The position numbers were made by a program, and so were the translations under genes. Below are positions 44,705 to 53,940 of a stretch of 64,000 bases of DNA, in pieces (position 1 is the first letter of the stretch; every line of letters starts with the position of its first letter). Origin of the DNA: UBA4717 sp045531795 (GTDB lineage Bacteria > Bacillota > Clostridia > Oscillospirales > CAG-272). The notes beneath the pieces were generated by a model that saw only the letters and a list, made by a program, of their open reading frames with translations, was not told where the DNA came from and ran no database searches. Location: positions 1 to 64,000 of the forward strand of contig JAZSET010000073.1 of the NCBI GenBank assembly GCA_045531795.1. The letters run 5' to 3'.

Positions 44705-44890
44705 ATGGTAAATGACATTGTGCTAACACAAACAAAAAAGGTAGTTATGACTATGGATAAAACCGTAACTGTCGTAACAGAGAAACTTGAAACCGTAGAT
44801 AAGTACGGCAGACGAAAACTCCAAAACTATGAGAGAACCGAAAGTGTTGAAAATCACGATCTCGGACTTGATTTATGGAGGGCTGCTTAA
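44705..44890 (+). CDS. small protein between E1-like and methyltransferase genes
   Basis: 61 residues, rich in Val, Thr and Lys, with possible beta strands (TVTVVTEKLETVDKYGR). The first ATG is very close to its AAGGA site; an internal ATG at 44747 is an alternative. It might be a small modifier by position, but it has no Gly-Gly end. Unknown. Confidence 0.45.
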   Translation: MVNDIVLTQTKKVVMTMDKTVTVVTEKLETVDKYGRRKLQNYERTESVENHDLGLDLWRAA

Positions 44891-46254
44891 TGTCGGAAAG
44901 CTATTATGCTCTTGAACGATTTGCGGCAGCAGACAGAAGCCTTGTAAGCATTATCGAAGCAATGCCCATAAAACGCAGGGCTATTGATATTTACAAGGAA
45001 AAGAACAACATACAACGAGCAAAAGACACCTTCTCTGAGCTTGAAAGCGTCAAGAATAGACTTCTTGATACTGTCAGAGAACTCGGTCTTTTGTTCTCGG
45101 AGTGTGATTTGCCCGAATGCTCTGCTTATGCAAATAAACTTTACGGTGCCGTAAAAGCTTTCAAACTTATGACACACGACTATACCAAGCTTATCTCGGC
45201 TATACAAGCTATAAAAGACAAAATTCCGAAAAGTGAAGCGGCTACCGCAAGAACTATCGGACACCTTATGAATAACGTAAAAATGGGATACTATCCTACC
45301 GATATTTCTCATGTCAAGAGAATTAAAAACGCTTTGAAGTTTCCCGAAACAAGTGTAAATATATTTGATCCTTGCTGCGGTTGCGGTCTTGCACTTGAAG
45401 CTCTCGCTTTGGGTACTGACACAGTTACCTACGGAACTGAAATAGATGAGGCACGAGGTAAGGAAGCCGAAAGCCGTCTTGACAGAGTGGGATTCGGAAG
45501 CTTCTTTCATTCAAGAATAAGCTCAGACGCTTTTCAAGCCCTGTTTCTTAATCCACCGTACTTAAATGTTATGGGTGAAGGCGGAGTCAAGGCAAGAAGC
45601 GAGAAAAGATTTCTTGTGGAAAGTATGGGACACTTGATGAAAGACGGCGTACTTATGTACATTATCCCGTATTACAGATTGACATACGATATTTGCCGTG
45701 TGCTTTGCGATAATTTTGGGGATATATCTCTTTACAGATTCCTTGATGATGAGTTTTCCAAGTTTCATCAGATCGTTGTCTTTGGTGTACGAAAGCCAAA
45801 GGACGACGGCTCGGAACTTGCGGAAAAACTGTCGCAATACGCAATGTGTCCCGAAAAGATACCGATGATTGATACTTTGGGAACAGGAATATATTCTATT
45901 CCCGAAGCAAAGAAGCCTATCGAGATATTCAAAGGAGCAAATTTCAATCTTGGCGAACTTCGGCGTCAGCTTGCTGCATCCAAAAGCATAAATATGATTT
46001 TTGAGAAAAGCAAGATAGATGCTATGGAAAAACGCCCGCTTTTGCCCCTTAATATCGGTCAGGTAGGTCTCATCGGAGGAAGCGGACTCATAAACGGCTA
46101 TGTTGACTGTGATACACCCCACGTTATCAAAGGCAGAGTCATAAAAGAAATAAAGCGGAGAGAAAATGATACGGAAGGCACCCTGACAGAAACGAGAGTC
46201 AACAGGATGCTTTTTAACATTTTAACGCCTGAAGGTGTAAAACATCTGGCGTAG
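44890..46254 (+). CDS. N6-adenine-type DNA methyltransferase-like protein
   Basis: 454 residues from the ATG at 44890 (GGAGGG 7 nt upstream; it overlaps the previous TAA). A helical N-terminus of ~130 residues precedes a class I methyltransferase core with DPCCGCG at 160-166 (SAM site) and NPPY at 221-224, the catalytic motif of adenine-N6 methylases. No restriction enzyme gene is nearby. It may protect the element's DNA from host restriction. The motif order fits DUF6094-like proteins on mobile elements. Confidence 0.8.
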   Translation: MSESYYALERFAAADRSLVSIIEAMPIKRRAIDIYKEKNNIQRAKDTFSELESVKNRLLDTVRELGLLFSECDLPECSAYANKLYGAVKAFKLMTHDYTKLISAIQAIKDKIPKSEAATARTIGHLMNNVKMGYYPTDISHVKRIKNALKFPETSVNIFDPCCGCGLALEALALGTDTVTYGTEIDEARGKEAESRLDRVGFGSFFHSRISSDAFQALFLNPPYLNVMGEGGVKARSEKRFLVESMGHLMKDGVLMYIIPYYRLTYDICRVLCDNFGDISLYRFLDDEFSKFHQIVVFGVRKPKDDGSELAEKLSQYAMCPEKIPMIDTLGTGIYSIPEAKKPIEIFKGANFNLGELRRQLAASKSINMIFEKSKIDAMEKRPLLPLNIGQVGLIGGSGLINGYVDCDTPHVIKGRVIKEIKRRENDTEGTLTETRVNRMLFNILTPEGVKHLA

Positions 46255-46265
46255 AAAGGATTTAT

Positions 46266-46574
46266 ATGGAATACGAAATTGACCTAAAGAAGCTTGTTTC
46301 GTGCTTAAAGAAAGATAAGTCACAATCTGTTCCCGAGTATATCGAAACAGACGGTGAAAGATATATCTTTGAAAATATCATTCAAAAGTTTGCATCAAAT
46401 TCCGATGTTACAATGGATGAAATTGACCTTGATGCATTTGATGAAGATGATATCACAACACTTATTGATTATAAATCGGACTTTATTGAGGATACGCTAT
46501 GTGCGGTATATAAGTTGGTTAAAACATTTGGTGATATGCCGCCGGCAATCGTAAGGGCGAGACAATTCTTTTAG
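46266..46574 (+). CDS. acidic protein of unknown function
   Basis: 102 residues with many Asp/Glu (DEIDLDAFDEDDITTLIDY), soluble, no known motif. AAAGGA lies 6-7 nt upstream. Within the methyltransferase-E2 operon. Confidence 0.5.
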   Translation: MEYEIDLKKLVSCLKKDKSQSVPEYIETDGERYIFENIIQKFASNSDVTMDEIDLDAFDEDDITTLIDYKSDFIEDTLCAVYKLVKTFGDMPPAIVRARQFF

Positions 46575-46583
46575 GAGGACAAA

Positions 46584-47177
46584 ATGAAGTTAAAGGAAGA
46601 AGAATATTCAAGACAACTGCTTATGATAGTCTGTCTTTTTAAGGTGTTTCATGATGCAGGTATTACCATTCTCGAAAGATGTGATGGTGCAACACCTCTT
46701 CATATGGACTATTACTATGAATTTGCGTTAGATGCTATTCAAAATGCCGCACCGATTGTGTACAGCGATGAAAATCTCTACACGAAACACGGATTCTCAT
46801 ATGACGATGATGAAGTAAATCTTTATGCATATTCGTCAAAGGAATTTAAGGAGTATTACCGTATCGCTCGAAAACTACACCGTATCGAAGGCTGTAAGAC
46901 AAAGGAAAACCCGTATATCAAAGAGTTTGAAAGAAAAATTGAAAGATTACGAGGTTTTGACTCATATAACTTTGATTACTTTATTGGCGGTAAAAGAAAA
47001 GGTGCAAGACTTGAGGCTTTGTGGGGATATGAATTTGATTGTGAGATTCCCATGTGCTTGTGGATCGTGCGTGTAATGTCTTTTGCAAAAGCGGAACTTC
47101 CAAAAATTCAAAAGAAGTACCGAGAAGCACGCCGTAAAAAACGTTCGGGAGGTAAGCATCATGCGATACAACGATGA
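46584..47177 (+). CDS. uncharacterised element protein
   Basis: 197 residues; Tyr- and Asp-rich centre, strongly basic end (KKYREARRKKRSGGKHH). AGGAGG precedes the ATG. It overlaps the E2-like gene by 17 nt. No fold recognised; the basic tail may bind nucleic acid. Confidence 0.5.
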   Translation: MKLKEEEYSRQLLMIVCLFKVFHDAGITILERCDGATPLHMDYYYEFALDAIQNAAPIVYSDENLYTKHGFSYDDDEVNLYAYSSKEFKEYYRIARKLHRIEGCKTKENPYIKEFERKIERLRGFDSYNFDYFIGGKRKGARLEALWGYEFDCEIPMCLWIVRVMSFAKAELPKIQKKYREARRKKRSGGKHHAIQR

Positions 47178-47817
47178 AATGGTAATACACATTACAAGTG
47201 AAGGCAAAATTTTGGTTGAGGACATAGAAAACGGTGTCAAGGCATTCAAAACGGTAGAGCCGGAGGTATTCATCAACTGTGTGAAAGATTCTATACGCAC
47301 AAGTATGGTTTCAAGCGGCATCTTGCCAAGCGGCGTATTTTATTACGGCGCAGGAGATGGCGGTAAACAAAAGGTATGTGTAGAATTTCCTGCAAGAAGA
47401 TGTGATGTTATGTACAAGAAGACCGAGTATAAGGACTTTCCTATACCGAGACTTGTTTTCGGTTTTGTCCTTGACGGTGATCGTATTACAAATGTCAATC
47501 TTGGTGTTGTAGATGATGGTAACCTTACTCCCAAAAGTAAGATGTACATATATCCGTTTTCCAATGTAAGCGGATATAGACTGTGTTGCGGTTCAAATAA
47601 ATTGCCGAACATTAAGTCTTTGCATCAGCTAACAGGAGTAATGTACTTTATCATGTCAATGCCAAATAACAACGACCACTACCGTTCGGAACGCACAAAA
47701 CTCGAAACAGAACTCAGAACAGTTTTTGAGCTTCTCAAGGATAAAGATCCTAAATACTATTATACCGATGTTCTGAAAGAAAGCGGAAAAACTCTAAAAG
47801 ATTTTGTGGATAATTAA
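47161..47817 (+). CDS. E2-like protein (PRTRC-B / prokaryotic E2 family D-like)
   Basis: 218 residues from ATG with GGGAGG 8 nt upstream. The conserved pattern PRLVFGF, then YIYPFSNVSGYRLCCGSNK with Cys142-Cys143, closely follows the F-PNV-x-G-x-C-x-G core of PRTRC protein B, classed as prokaryotic E2 family D. In true E2 enzymes the Cys carries the ubiquitin-like modifier as a thioester. E1-like and JAMM genes lie 3-4 kb upstream in the same operon. The Cys role is inferred. Confidence 0.68.
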   Translation: MRYNDEMVIHITSEGKILVEDIENGVKAFKTVEPEVFINCVKDSIRTSMVSSGILPSGVFYYGAGDGGKQKVCVEFPARRCDVMYKKTEYKDFPIPRLVFGFVLDGDRITNVNLGVVDDGNLTPKSKMYIYPFSNVSGYRLCCGSNKLPNIKSLHQLTGVMYFIMSMPNNNDHYRSERTKLETELRTVFELLKDKDPKYYYTDVLKESGKTLKDFVDN

Positions 47818-47832
47818 GAAAGGAAAACAATT

Positions 47833-48636
47833 ATGAGGGAATATTTTGAAGATTTCGGAAAGCCTTTTCCTGCAAGCGATGTCAGTTGGCGTTTGCAATA
47901 TGTAAACAAAGAGAAAATGCAAGGAATAGCTGTTCCTTACCTTGATGCCCGTGCCATTGCCGACAGACTTGATGAGGTAGTGGGACAGATGAATTGGAAG
48001 GACAGTTACACCCCTTGGCACGATTGCACAGGAGGCAAAAAAACAAAACAGTCCCAGCTTTGCACCATTTCTATCTTCGATGCGGAAAATAATCAGTGGA
48101 TAGATAAAACAGACGGTGCAGAAGACAGTGATATTGAGCCAATCAAGGGCGGTCTCTCAGATGCCTTTAAGCGTGCTGCGGTGAAATGGAATATCGGAAG
48201 ATATTTGTATAGCTTCAGCACGGTTTGGGTAACTGCGGTAGAACGTGGCGATAGCTATGTTATAGCAGATTCGGAAAAATCAAAACTCGAAGATGCATAT
48301 AACAAACAGGTTGCAAAGATTTTTGGTGGCAGTGCACCTACTACCACTACAAAAGCACCTTCCCAAAAGCCCGATGTTACACCCGGTAATTCCGGACAGC
48401 CCGGTGCTGAAAAGCCTACCCAGAATGATGACATCTATGAAGTTCGCAAAATTCAGGTACAGGACAACCGCAGTTCTATTCTGCTTTTTGGAAACGGAAA
48501 ACAGTTCCAAGCATTTATGAATGGTACTGATGCCCGTTTACAGCCCGGTACCAGAATTAAAAACATCAATGCTCAAAAGGGTAAAAATGCTTACGGCAGT
48601 TACGCAATACTCGGTTCTTATGATATTGCGGCTTAA
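47833..48636 (+). CDS. Rad52/DdrA-like single-strand annealing protein
   Basis: 267 residues. The first ~150 match the Rad52/Rad22/DdrA fold used by phages: YLDARAIADRLDEVVGQMNW, LCTISIFD and the GGLSDAFKRAAVKWNIGRYLY motif. A Pro/Thr-rich linker joins a small C-terminal beta-rich domain. Such proteins anneal complementary single strands and enable recombination. It is followed by an SbcC-like ATPase and a primase, a repair and replication block. Confidence 0.85.
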   Translation: MREYFEDFGKPFPASDVSWRLQYVNKEKMQGIAVPYLDARAIADRLDEVVGQMNWKDSYTPWHDCTGGKKTKQSQLCTISIFDAENNQWIDKTDGAEDSDIEPIKGGLSDAFKRAAVKWNIGRYLYSFSTVWVTAVERGDSYVIADSEKSKLEDAYNKQVAKIFGGSAPTTTTKAPSQKPDVTPGNSGQPGAEKPTQNDDIYEVRKIQVQDNRSSILLFGNGKQFQAFMNGTDARLQPGTRIKNINAQKGKNAYGSYAILGSYDIAA

Positions 48637-48650
48637 GGAAAGGGACGGTT

Positions 48651-50411
48651 ATGATAAAAATAAACAGATTTAATATTCTCAGTGTAAGAATGGAAGGTTT
48701 TAAAAAATTCAAGGATGCATACACAATGGATTTCGACAAACTTACTTGCATTTCGGGCAGTAACGGTGAGGGTAAAACCTCAATTGCCGATGCGATTGCC
48801 TTTGCTTTTTGCGGTACTCCTTTTTGGGGCGAAAAAAGCTGTGACAGGCTTCTTAATTCGGAAAGCAAAGAAATGTCCGTAAGTATTCAGATAGTCGATG
48901 AAAACGGCGAAGTACATACACTTTCACGCACCAAATACGGCAACAATACAACTATTATCTTTGATACACTTCAGGTACGACAAACAGATCTTACCACAAT
49001 GTTTGCAGAAAAGGATGTGTTCCTTTCTCTCATCAATCCCATATATTTCATTGAAAAGATTGCAGAGGACGGCAGAGAGTTTCTTCAAAAGCTCGTTCCG
49101 CAGCCCGACCAAAGTGAAATACTTGCACAGATGAGTGAAAGCACAAGGGCACTTCTTGAAAGCGAGAGCTTGCTCGATCCCGAATACTTTATTAAGAAAC
49201 GCCGAGAAGAACTCAAGGCACTTGAAGATGCGGACGCATACCTTGCAGGTCAAAAAGATTTGCTTAAGGCTCAGTTTGATGATACTTCTTCTAAGATGGA
49301 CGATGTTCTGAAAAAAGGCGATGAGATAGTAAGGAAAAAGCAATCACTTGAAGAAAAACAGTTTGCCGGCATTGATGTGGAAAAACTGAGAGCAAGGCAG
49401 GCTGCCATTGCAGAAAGTCTTTCGGGGGAAGTGCGTACACGCCTTGCCGCAAAGCAGGCTGAAGCACAAAACAGACAGTACATTTCCAAATTCACACCTG
49501 AAATTGCAGAAATTGAAGCAGAAATTCGTGCTCTATCCGAAAGGTGTAATCGCCTTGTAACACAAATGAAAGGTATAAAGGTTGGCGATACTTGTCCCAC
49601 CTGCCATACCACTGTTACTGAGGCAAATTATAAAAGCATTATTGCCGGAATGAAAGCGGACTATGACAAGGCTTGTTCGGACGGTAAAGCAGCCATTGCC
49701 GCAAGAGCAGAACTCTTGGCACTCGATAAGAAGAGTAAAGAAAAGTTTGAGGAATTTCGTCAGGCTGATCTTAAAAGAGTGGAAGCAGAACGCTCTGAGC
49801 TTGGCACTGCCGATGTATCCGAAATCGCACTTATTGAGGATAAGCTCAAATTCGGAAATCTTACACCGGAGGAATACGACGAACTTTGTGCTCTTACAAC
49901 TCAGGCAGAAAGTTATCTTAAGGAAGTTGAGGTATTATGTGCCGCAAACGATATTCCCGGTAAAATCGAGAAAATCGACAGCGACCTTGCTCAGAATAAG
50001 ACAAAGAAAATAGATCTTCTGAGTCTCATTCATGCAGTAACCGAGTATATGGCAAAGAGAGCAGAGATAACACTTCAAAGTCTTCAGATGAACAGAGCAT
50101 CCATTAAGCTTTTCGATGTAGTGAAAACTACGGGAGAACTTAAAAATGTGTTCCGTTTTACCTATGACGGCAAGGATTACCGATGGCTTTCTACATCAGA
50201 GCGAATAAAGGCAGGTCTTGAAGTGTCTGCACTTCTCGAAAGACTTACAGGGCTTATATATCCCAAGTACATAGACAATGCAGAGTGTATCACCACAAAG
50301 CTTGACCGCATTAACGGACAGGCAATTTTGGCATATGCGAGAAAGACACCTCTTGTGGCTACATATCCGTTAAGACAAGTGGCAGCTCAGAGAGAGGCGG
50401 TCGCAGCATGA
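48651..50411 (+). CDS. SbcC/RecF-like ATPase with zinc hook
   Basis: 586 residues. Walker A GSNGEGKT at 36-43, two coiled-coil stretches around a zinc-hook CPTC at 315-318, then an ABC-type signature STSERIKAG near 522. At the usual Walker B position there is YIDNAE, with Asn where the catalytic Glu would stand, so ATP hydrolysis may be altered. Arms are much shorter than in chromosomal SbcC. The partner SbcD-type nuclease is not in the neighbourhood. It overlaps the primase gene by 4 nt. Confidence 0.8.
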   Translation: MIKINRFNILSVRMEGFKKFKDAYTMDFDKLTCISGSNGEGKTSIADAIAFAFCGTPFWGEKSCDRLLNSESKEMSVSIQIVDENGEVHTLSRTKYGNNTTIIFDTLQVRQTDLTTMFAEKDVFLSLINPIYFIEKIAEDGREFLQKLVPQPDQSEILAQMSESTRALLESESLLDPEYFIKKRREELKALEDADAYLAGQKDLLKAQFDDTSSKMDDVLKKGDEIVRKKQSLEEKQFAGIDVEKLRARQAAIAESLSGEVRTRLAAKQAEAQNRQYISKFTPEIAEIEAEIRALSERCNRLVTQMKGIKVGDTCPTCHTTVTEANYKSIIAGMKADYDKACSDGKAAIAARAELLALDKKSKEKFEEFRQADLKRVEAERSELGTADVSEIALIEDKLKFGNLTPEEYDELCALTTQAESYLKEVEVLCAANDIPGKIEKIDSDLAQNKTKKIDLLSLIHAVTEYMAKRAEITLQSLQMNRASIKLFDVVKTTGELKNVFRFTYDGKDYRWLSTSERIKAGLEVSALLERLTGLIYPKYIDNAECITTKLDRINGQAILAYARKTPLVATYPLRQVAAQREAVAA

Positions 50412-51496
50412 CAAGCTTTGTATATGATACTTTCGATATTGTGGATGTTGCCGCACGCCTTGGTATCAAATTCCACCCTACACAAAGTAATAATGTGGAG
50501 TATAAGGCTTTATGTCCCTTTTGCTCGGATACTAAATATCATTTGGGAATTAACAGAAGTAAAGAAAAGTTCAACTGCTTTAAGTGCGGAGAACACGGTA
50601 ACAGCGTTACTCTGTATGCAAAGATAAATGGCATCTCAAACAAGGAAGCACACAGGCTTCTTAAACTTGAAGAAGAGAGGTCGGAATTTAAGCCGATATA
50701 TTTTCCGCCTGTGGAGTCCGAAGCACCAATTCGTCCGATTGAGGACCGACATAAAGTGTACTATGATTTTCTGAATCTTCTTCGATTAAACAGAGGGCAT
50801 ATGCTTAATCTGCAAAATCGAGGGCTTGACTTTTCGGATATCTACACCTTTATGTATAAGAGTGTACCGACAGATAATGTGTCAAGACGCGAAGTGCTTG
50901 AAGCACTCTCGGCAAAACACGATCTGACAGGCATTCCGGGCTTTTGGTATGACGAAAAGGGTACGGCTCATATGTACTACAATAAACTTGGCGGTATTTT
51001 CATTCCCGTTTGCAATAAGGAAGGGTATATACAAGGTCTTCAAATGAGACTTGATGTTTCCGAATATTCAAGCGAAAAGAAATTCCGCTGGTTTTCAAGC
51101 CGACACTTTGACGGCGGTACAGGTGCAAAGCCGTGGATTCATGTTGTAGGAGATACTTCATCAAAAGAGATTTGTCTTACTGAGGGAGCGATGAAGGCAG
51201 ATATTGCAAGTGTACTTTCAAATGGCAGACTTTTTGCTGCCGTTCCGGGAGTTAATGCAATCGCCTTTCTTCCCGAAGTTTTGAGCGAACTTGGCATAAC
51301 AAAGGTGTATGAAGCTTTTGATATGGACAAACGCTCAAAGCCCGAAGTAAAGCAGGCACTTATTGCTTTAAGAACGACTTTATTTCAAAACGGAATTGAA
51401 TGTGAGAGCTGTTCGTGGAATCCCTTGTATAAGGGTATCGACGATTATATGCTTGCAAGAACAAAACTGGCACAGAATATGCCCATTGCGGCATAG
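50408..51496 (+). CDS. DnaG-like primase with CHC2 zinc finger and Toprim-like domain
   Basis: 362 residues. CHC2-type zinc finger with Cys36, Cys39, Cys57 and Cys60 (CPFC ... CFKC). A Toprim-like region follows with LTEGAMKAD and YEAFDMDKR (acidic catalytic positions), as in DUF3854/phage primases. It lacks the helicase-binding C-terminus of chromosomal DnaG. It would prime lagging-strand synthesis of the element after transfer. Confidence 0.83.
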   Translation: MTSFVYDTFDIVDVAARLGIKFHPTQSNNVEYKALCPFCSDTKYHLGINRSKEKFNCFKCGEHGNSVTLYAKINGISNKEAHRLLKLEEERSEFKPIYFPPVESEAPIRPIEDRHKVYYDFLNLLRLNRGHMLNLQNRGLDFSDIYTFMYKSVPTDNVSRREVLEALSAKHDLTGIPGFWYDEKGTAHMYYNKLGGIFIPVCNKEGYIQGLQMRLDVSEYSSEKKFRWFSSRHFDGGTGAKPWIHVVGDTSSKEICLTEGAMKADIASVLSNGRLFAAVPGVNAIAFLPEVLSELGITKVYEAFDMDKRSKPEVKQALIALRTTLFQNGIECESCSWNPLYKGIDDYMLARTKLAQNMPIAA

Positions 51497-51513
51497 TTGA
51501 AAGGAATAAAAAT

Positions 51514-52515
51514 ATGAGTAAATCAATGGAACAGTTTATGGTGGTAAATTCAGCTACAGGCGAAGAACAGGGTATTTTGGGTAAGTATATGTACTACTCT
51601 CTTCCCAAGCTCATTGTCAAAGCGGAAAAGGTAAAGGAAATCTGCGATCAGATTGGCTTTCCCTTTCTCTTAAAGGATAACATTCCGGTAAGCGATGCCT
51701 TCAGAAGTGCTACGGGAGATATACACGACAGAATTGAAGAATCCTTCGGGGACGAAATCAAGATATGTCGTATATATTGCCGTGATAACAAGAAGGTCGA
51801 TGCCGATGTTCTTTCCCGTGAGCTTGTAGAAGAAACTCTTTACGAGAGCACAAACACTTACCGCAAGCTTGCCAACATAACCCTTGACAAAAAGACGGGT
51901 TCTCTTGTTTTATCCGATGTGGATTATTCTTCAGACAGAAACATTCTCGGATATTTTGAACAGGCGGAAAGGCTTTTCAAGTTATACAAGGACTGTGTAG
52001 GCAACAGAAATATCGAAAATCTTGCAGAAAAGTATGTTTTCTCGATGCACGCAATAGGTATCGCCGCAAGAGGACATCACTACTTTGTCCCCAAAGCATA
52101 TATGCACGAGATAGCTTTGCTTGAGGAATTTTTAGAGCTAATAGGCAAAGAAAACCTCTTTACTTATTCAAGCAATCGTGATGCTACATATATCAGTATC
52201 AACTCGATGTATGTTATTGACGATGCAAAGCAGAGAGGAAAAATGTCAAATGAGTTCTACAAGGATATGGGACGCGAGATTGAGGAGTACCAAAAGCGTA
52301 TGATATCCCTCATTCAAAGCGGAAACAGCAGTCAGAGAATACTTGACCGCTGGGAAGCAAAAATATCCACCCTTGAGCAGAAAAAGCGTGAATATGAAAC
52401 CATACTCAAGCAGGATCTTTCCGGCGTAGATGAAGAATTTACAATGCTTCGTGATATGTGCAATCAGTTTAAGCTAACTGTACGCAGTTCACAAGTATTC
52501 GGCGCCGTAGCTTGA
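51514..52515 (+). CDS. uncharacterised element protein (DUF6744-like)
   Basis: 333 residues, mostly helical with a coiled-coil segment near 255-310. The GIAARGHHYFVPKAYMHEI region near residue 188 is similar to proteins found beside primases on conjugative elements and phages. No catalytic motif. Last large gene of the repair block. Confidence 0.5.
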   Translation: MSKSMEQFMVVNSATGEEQGILGKYMYYSLPKLIVKAEKVKEICDQIGFPFLLKDNIPVSDAFRSATGDIHDRIEESFGDEIKICRIYCRDNKKVDADVLSRELVEETLYESTNTYRKLANITLDKKTGSLVLSDVDYSSDRNILGYFEQAERLFKLYKDCVGNRNIENLAEKYVFSMHAIGIAARGHHYFVPKAYMHEIALLEEFLELIGKENLFTYSSNRDATYISINSMYVIDDAKQRGKMSNEFYKDMGREIEEYQKRMISLIQSGNSSQRILDRWEAKISTLEQKKREYETILKQDLSGVDEEFTMLRDMCNQFKLTVRSSQVFGAVA

Positions 52516-52524
52516 AACCAAAAC

Positions 52525-52553
52525 GGAGAGTGCAGGTAAAACTGCACTCTCTC
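52525..52553 (+). terminator. stem-loop after the DUF6744-like gene
   Basis: GGAGAGTGCAG pairs with CTGCACTCTCT around a 6-nt loop. There is no T-run; the ribosome site of the next gene follows. Probably an intercistronic hairpin. Confidence 0.55.
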
Positions 52554-52569
52554 TAAAATGGAGGTACAT

Positions 52570-52869
52570 ATGACAGGAAGTATGAGCATAGGCAAAATCA
52601 AACCCGTTGGTAGAATTGATTATCTCGGTTCAAACGGCAAAATTGGTGAAAGGTTTTATTCTTTTAACGAAGAGGATTTCCTTAAGACCGTAAAAAACGA
52701 TAATTATTACGGAGTCCCTATGGTTATCAATGTTTACCGAGATGAAAACGGCAAAACTATTCCGCTTGATTTTTTGTTAAGCATTGATCCACCCGTACAG
52801 GGCTTCCACATTCTTGATTATGAAGGAGAATTTGAATATGGTAAAAATACAGAACTTATCGCAGCTTAA
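52570..52869 (+). CDS. small protein of unknown function
   Basis: 99 residues from the ATG at 52570, with GGAGG just before it; the ATG at 52558 is part of that ribosome site. Beta-rich, no motif. Its end overlaps the next gene by 32 nt. Confidence 0.5.
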   Translation: MTGSMSIGKIKPVGRIDYLGSNGKIGERFYSFNEEDFLKTVKNDNYYGVPMVINVYRDENGKTIPLDFLLSIDPPVQGFHILDYEGEFEYGKNTELIAA

Positions 52870-53152
52870 AAAGGCATTACAAGTCGGCGCAGAATACACA
52901 ATGGTTGCTCACAAAAACAGACCTGACTGTGTTGGTCTTATCCGTGTTGTAAATGCCGTTCAAAGTAACTGTGTTTACTGTAAAATTAAGAACCAGCCTG
53001 TACACCCGTATTCCAATATGAACGGCGGTCTCGGTATACGTATGGATTTTGAAAAGTCATCTCATTATGAGTTTGGCAATACCGTCAAATTCTATTTGAG
53101 TTCTGACAAATCCTCACCGTTTTACGAGTTTGTGGTTCTAAAGACAGCATAA
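52838..53152 (+). CDS. small protein of unknown function
   Basis: 104 residues from ATG with AAGGAGAA 8 nt upstream. Starts inside the previous gene. Contains NCVYCKIKN, one possible metal or redox pair; otherwise not recognised. Confidence 0.5.
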   Translation: MVKIQNLSQLKKALQVGAEYTMVAHKNRPDCVGLIRVVNAVQSNCVYCKIKNQPVHPYSNMNGGLGIRMDFEKSSHYEFGNTVKFYLSSDKSSPFYEFVVLKTA

Positions 53153-53163
53153 AGGAGTTTTAT

Positions 53164-53403
53164 ATGGAAGTAAAAACCGAAACAGACAGCAATTGGAGAA
53201 CAACGGAAACAATAATTCTCAGCGACGAGGAAAAAGAAGCGATAAACGAAGCTCACGAAATAGTGGCTCAAAGATACAAGGATATGGGGCTTATTCAGAA
53301 ACCTTGGGAAAAAGACCACCTTGAATATCGTTTTCTTGGAATTCTTCGCTATGAAGGAATTGAAGCCATGTTGAACTTTGCGAGAACTGCAAGAATGAAA
53401 TAG
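53164..53403 (+). CDS. small acidic protein of unknown function
   Basis: 79 residues, charged and helical (DEEKEAINEAHEIVAQRYK). AAAGGAG before ATG. Not recognised. Confidence 0.45.
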   Translation: MEVKTETDSNWRTTETIILSDEEKEAINEAHEIVAQRYKDMGLIQKPWEKDHLEYRFLGILRYEGIEAMLNFARTARMK

Positions 53404-53412
53404 GAGAAAAAT

Positions 53413-53940
53413 ATGGATAACAAAGAATATGTATGTTACTGCGTCGGCGACAAATACGATAAGGTCATGAAAGGCGACGGTGCGATTTTTGAAATGAATG
53501 AGGATAAGTGTTTTATCAATATTGGATTTACCGATATTTCAGAAGCAGAAATACAGGCAATCAGTCAGGGAAAGCTTAATATTTTCCTTAGTGTAATTGA
53601 AGGCGTTGTTTTTGTTTCGGCTTCATTTGATAATAAGCTTATTATGGATATGCCCTTTAACGCAGGGCTTTATCCCGATTTCAACATTAAAAATCCGGCA
53701 CCTTTCGGATATATTGTGCCGATAATTGCGGTTGATAACAGAACAAACATTATCAAGGCGATTCGTGTGGTAGGTTTTGATGCCGAGTTTAGTGCAAAGC
53801 TTTATGCTTTTGCAGAAAAACAATGGAGTGACAAGATTACCAACCACGATGAGCGAGTCGAGAGTGTTTATAAGCGTTATTCTCCAACCGACATTATTAA
53901 ACACGCAATTCTTAAAAACAAAGTGGAGGAAATACTGTGA
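53413..53940 (+). CDS. uncharacterised element protein
   Basis: 175 residues, mixed alpha/beta, with no membrane helix or catalytic motif seen. Preceded by TAGGAG. It overlaps the next gene by 4 nt (GTGA). Confidence 0.5.
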   Translation: MDNKEYVCYCVGDKYDKVMKGDGAIFEMNEDKCFINIGFTDISEAEIQAISQGKLNIFLSVIEGVVFVSASFDNKLIMDMPFNAGLYPDFNIKNPAPFGYIVPIIAVDNRTNIIKAIRVVGFDAEFSAKLYAFAEKQWSDKITNHDERVESVYKRYSPTDIIKHAILKNKVEEIL

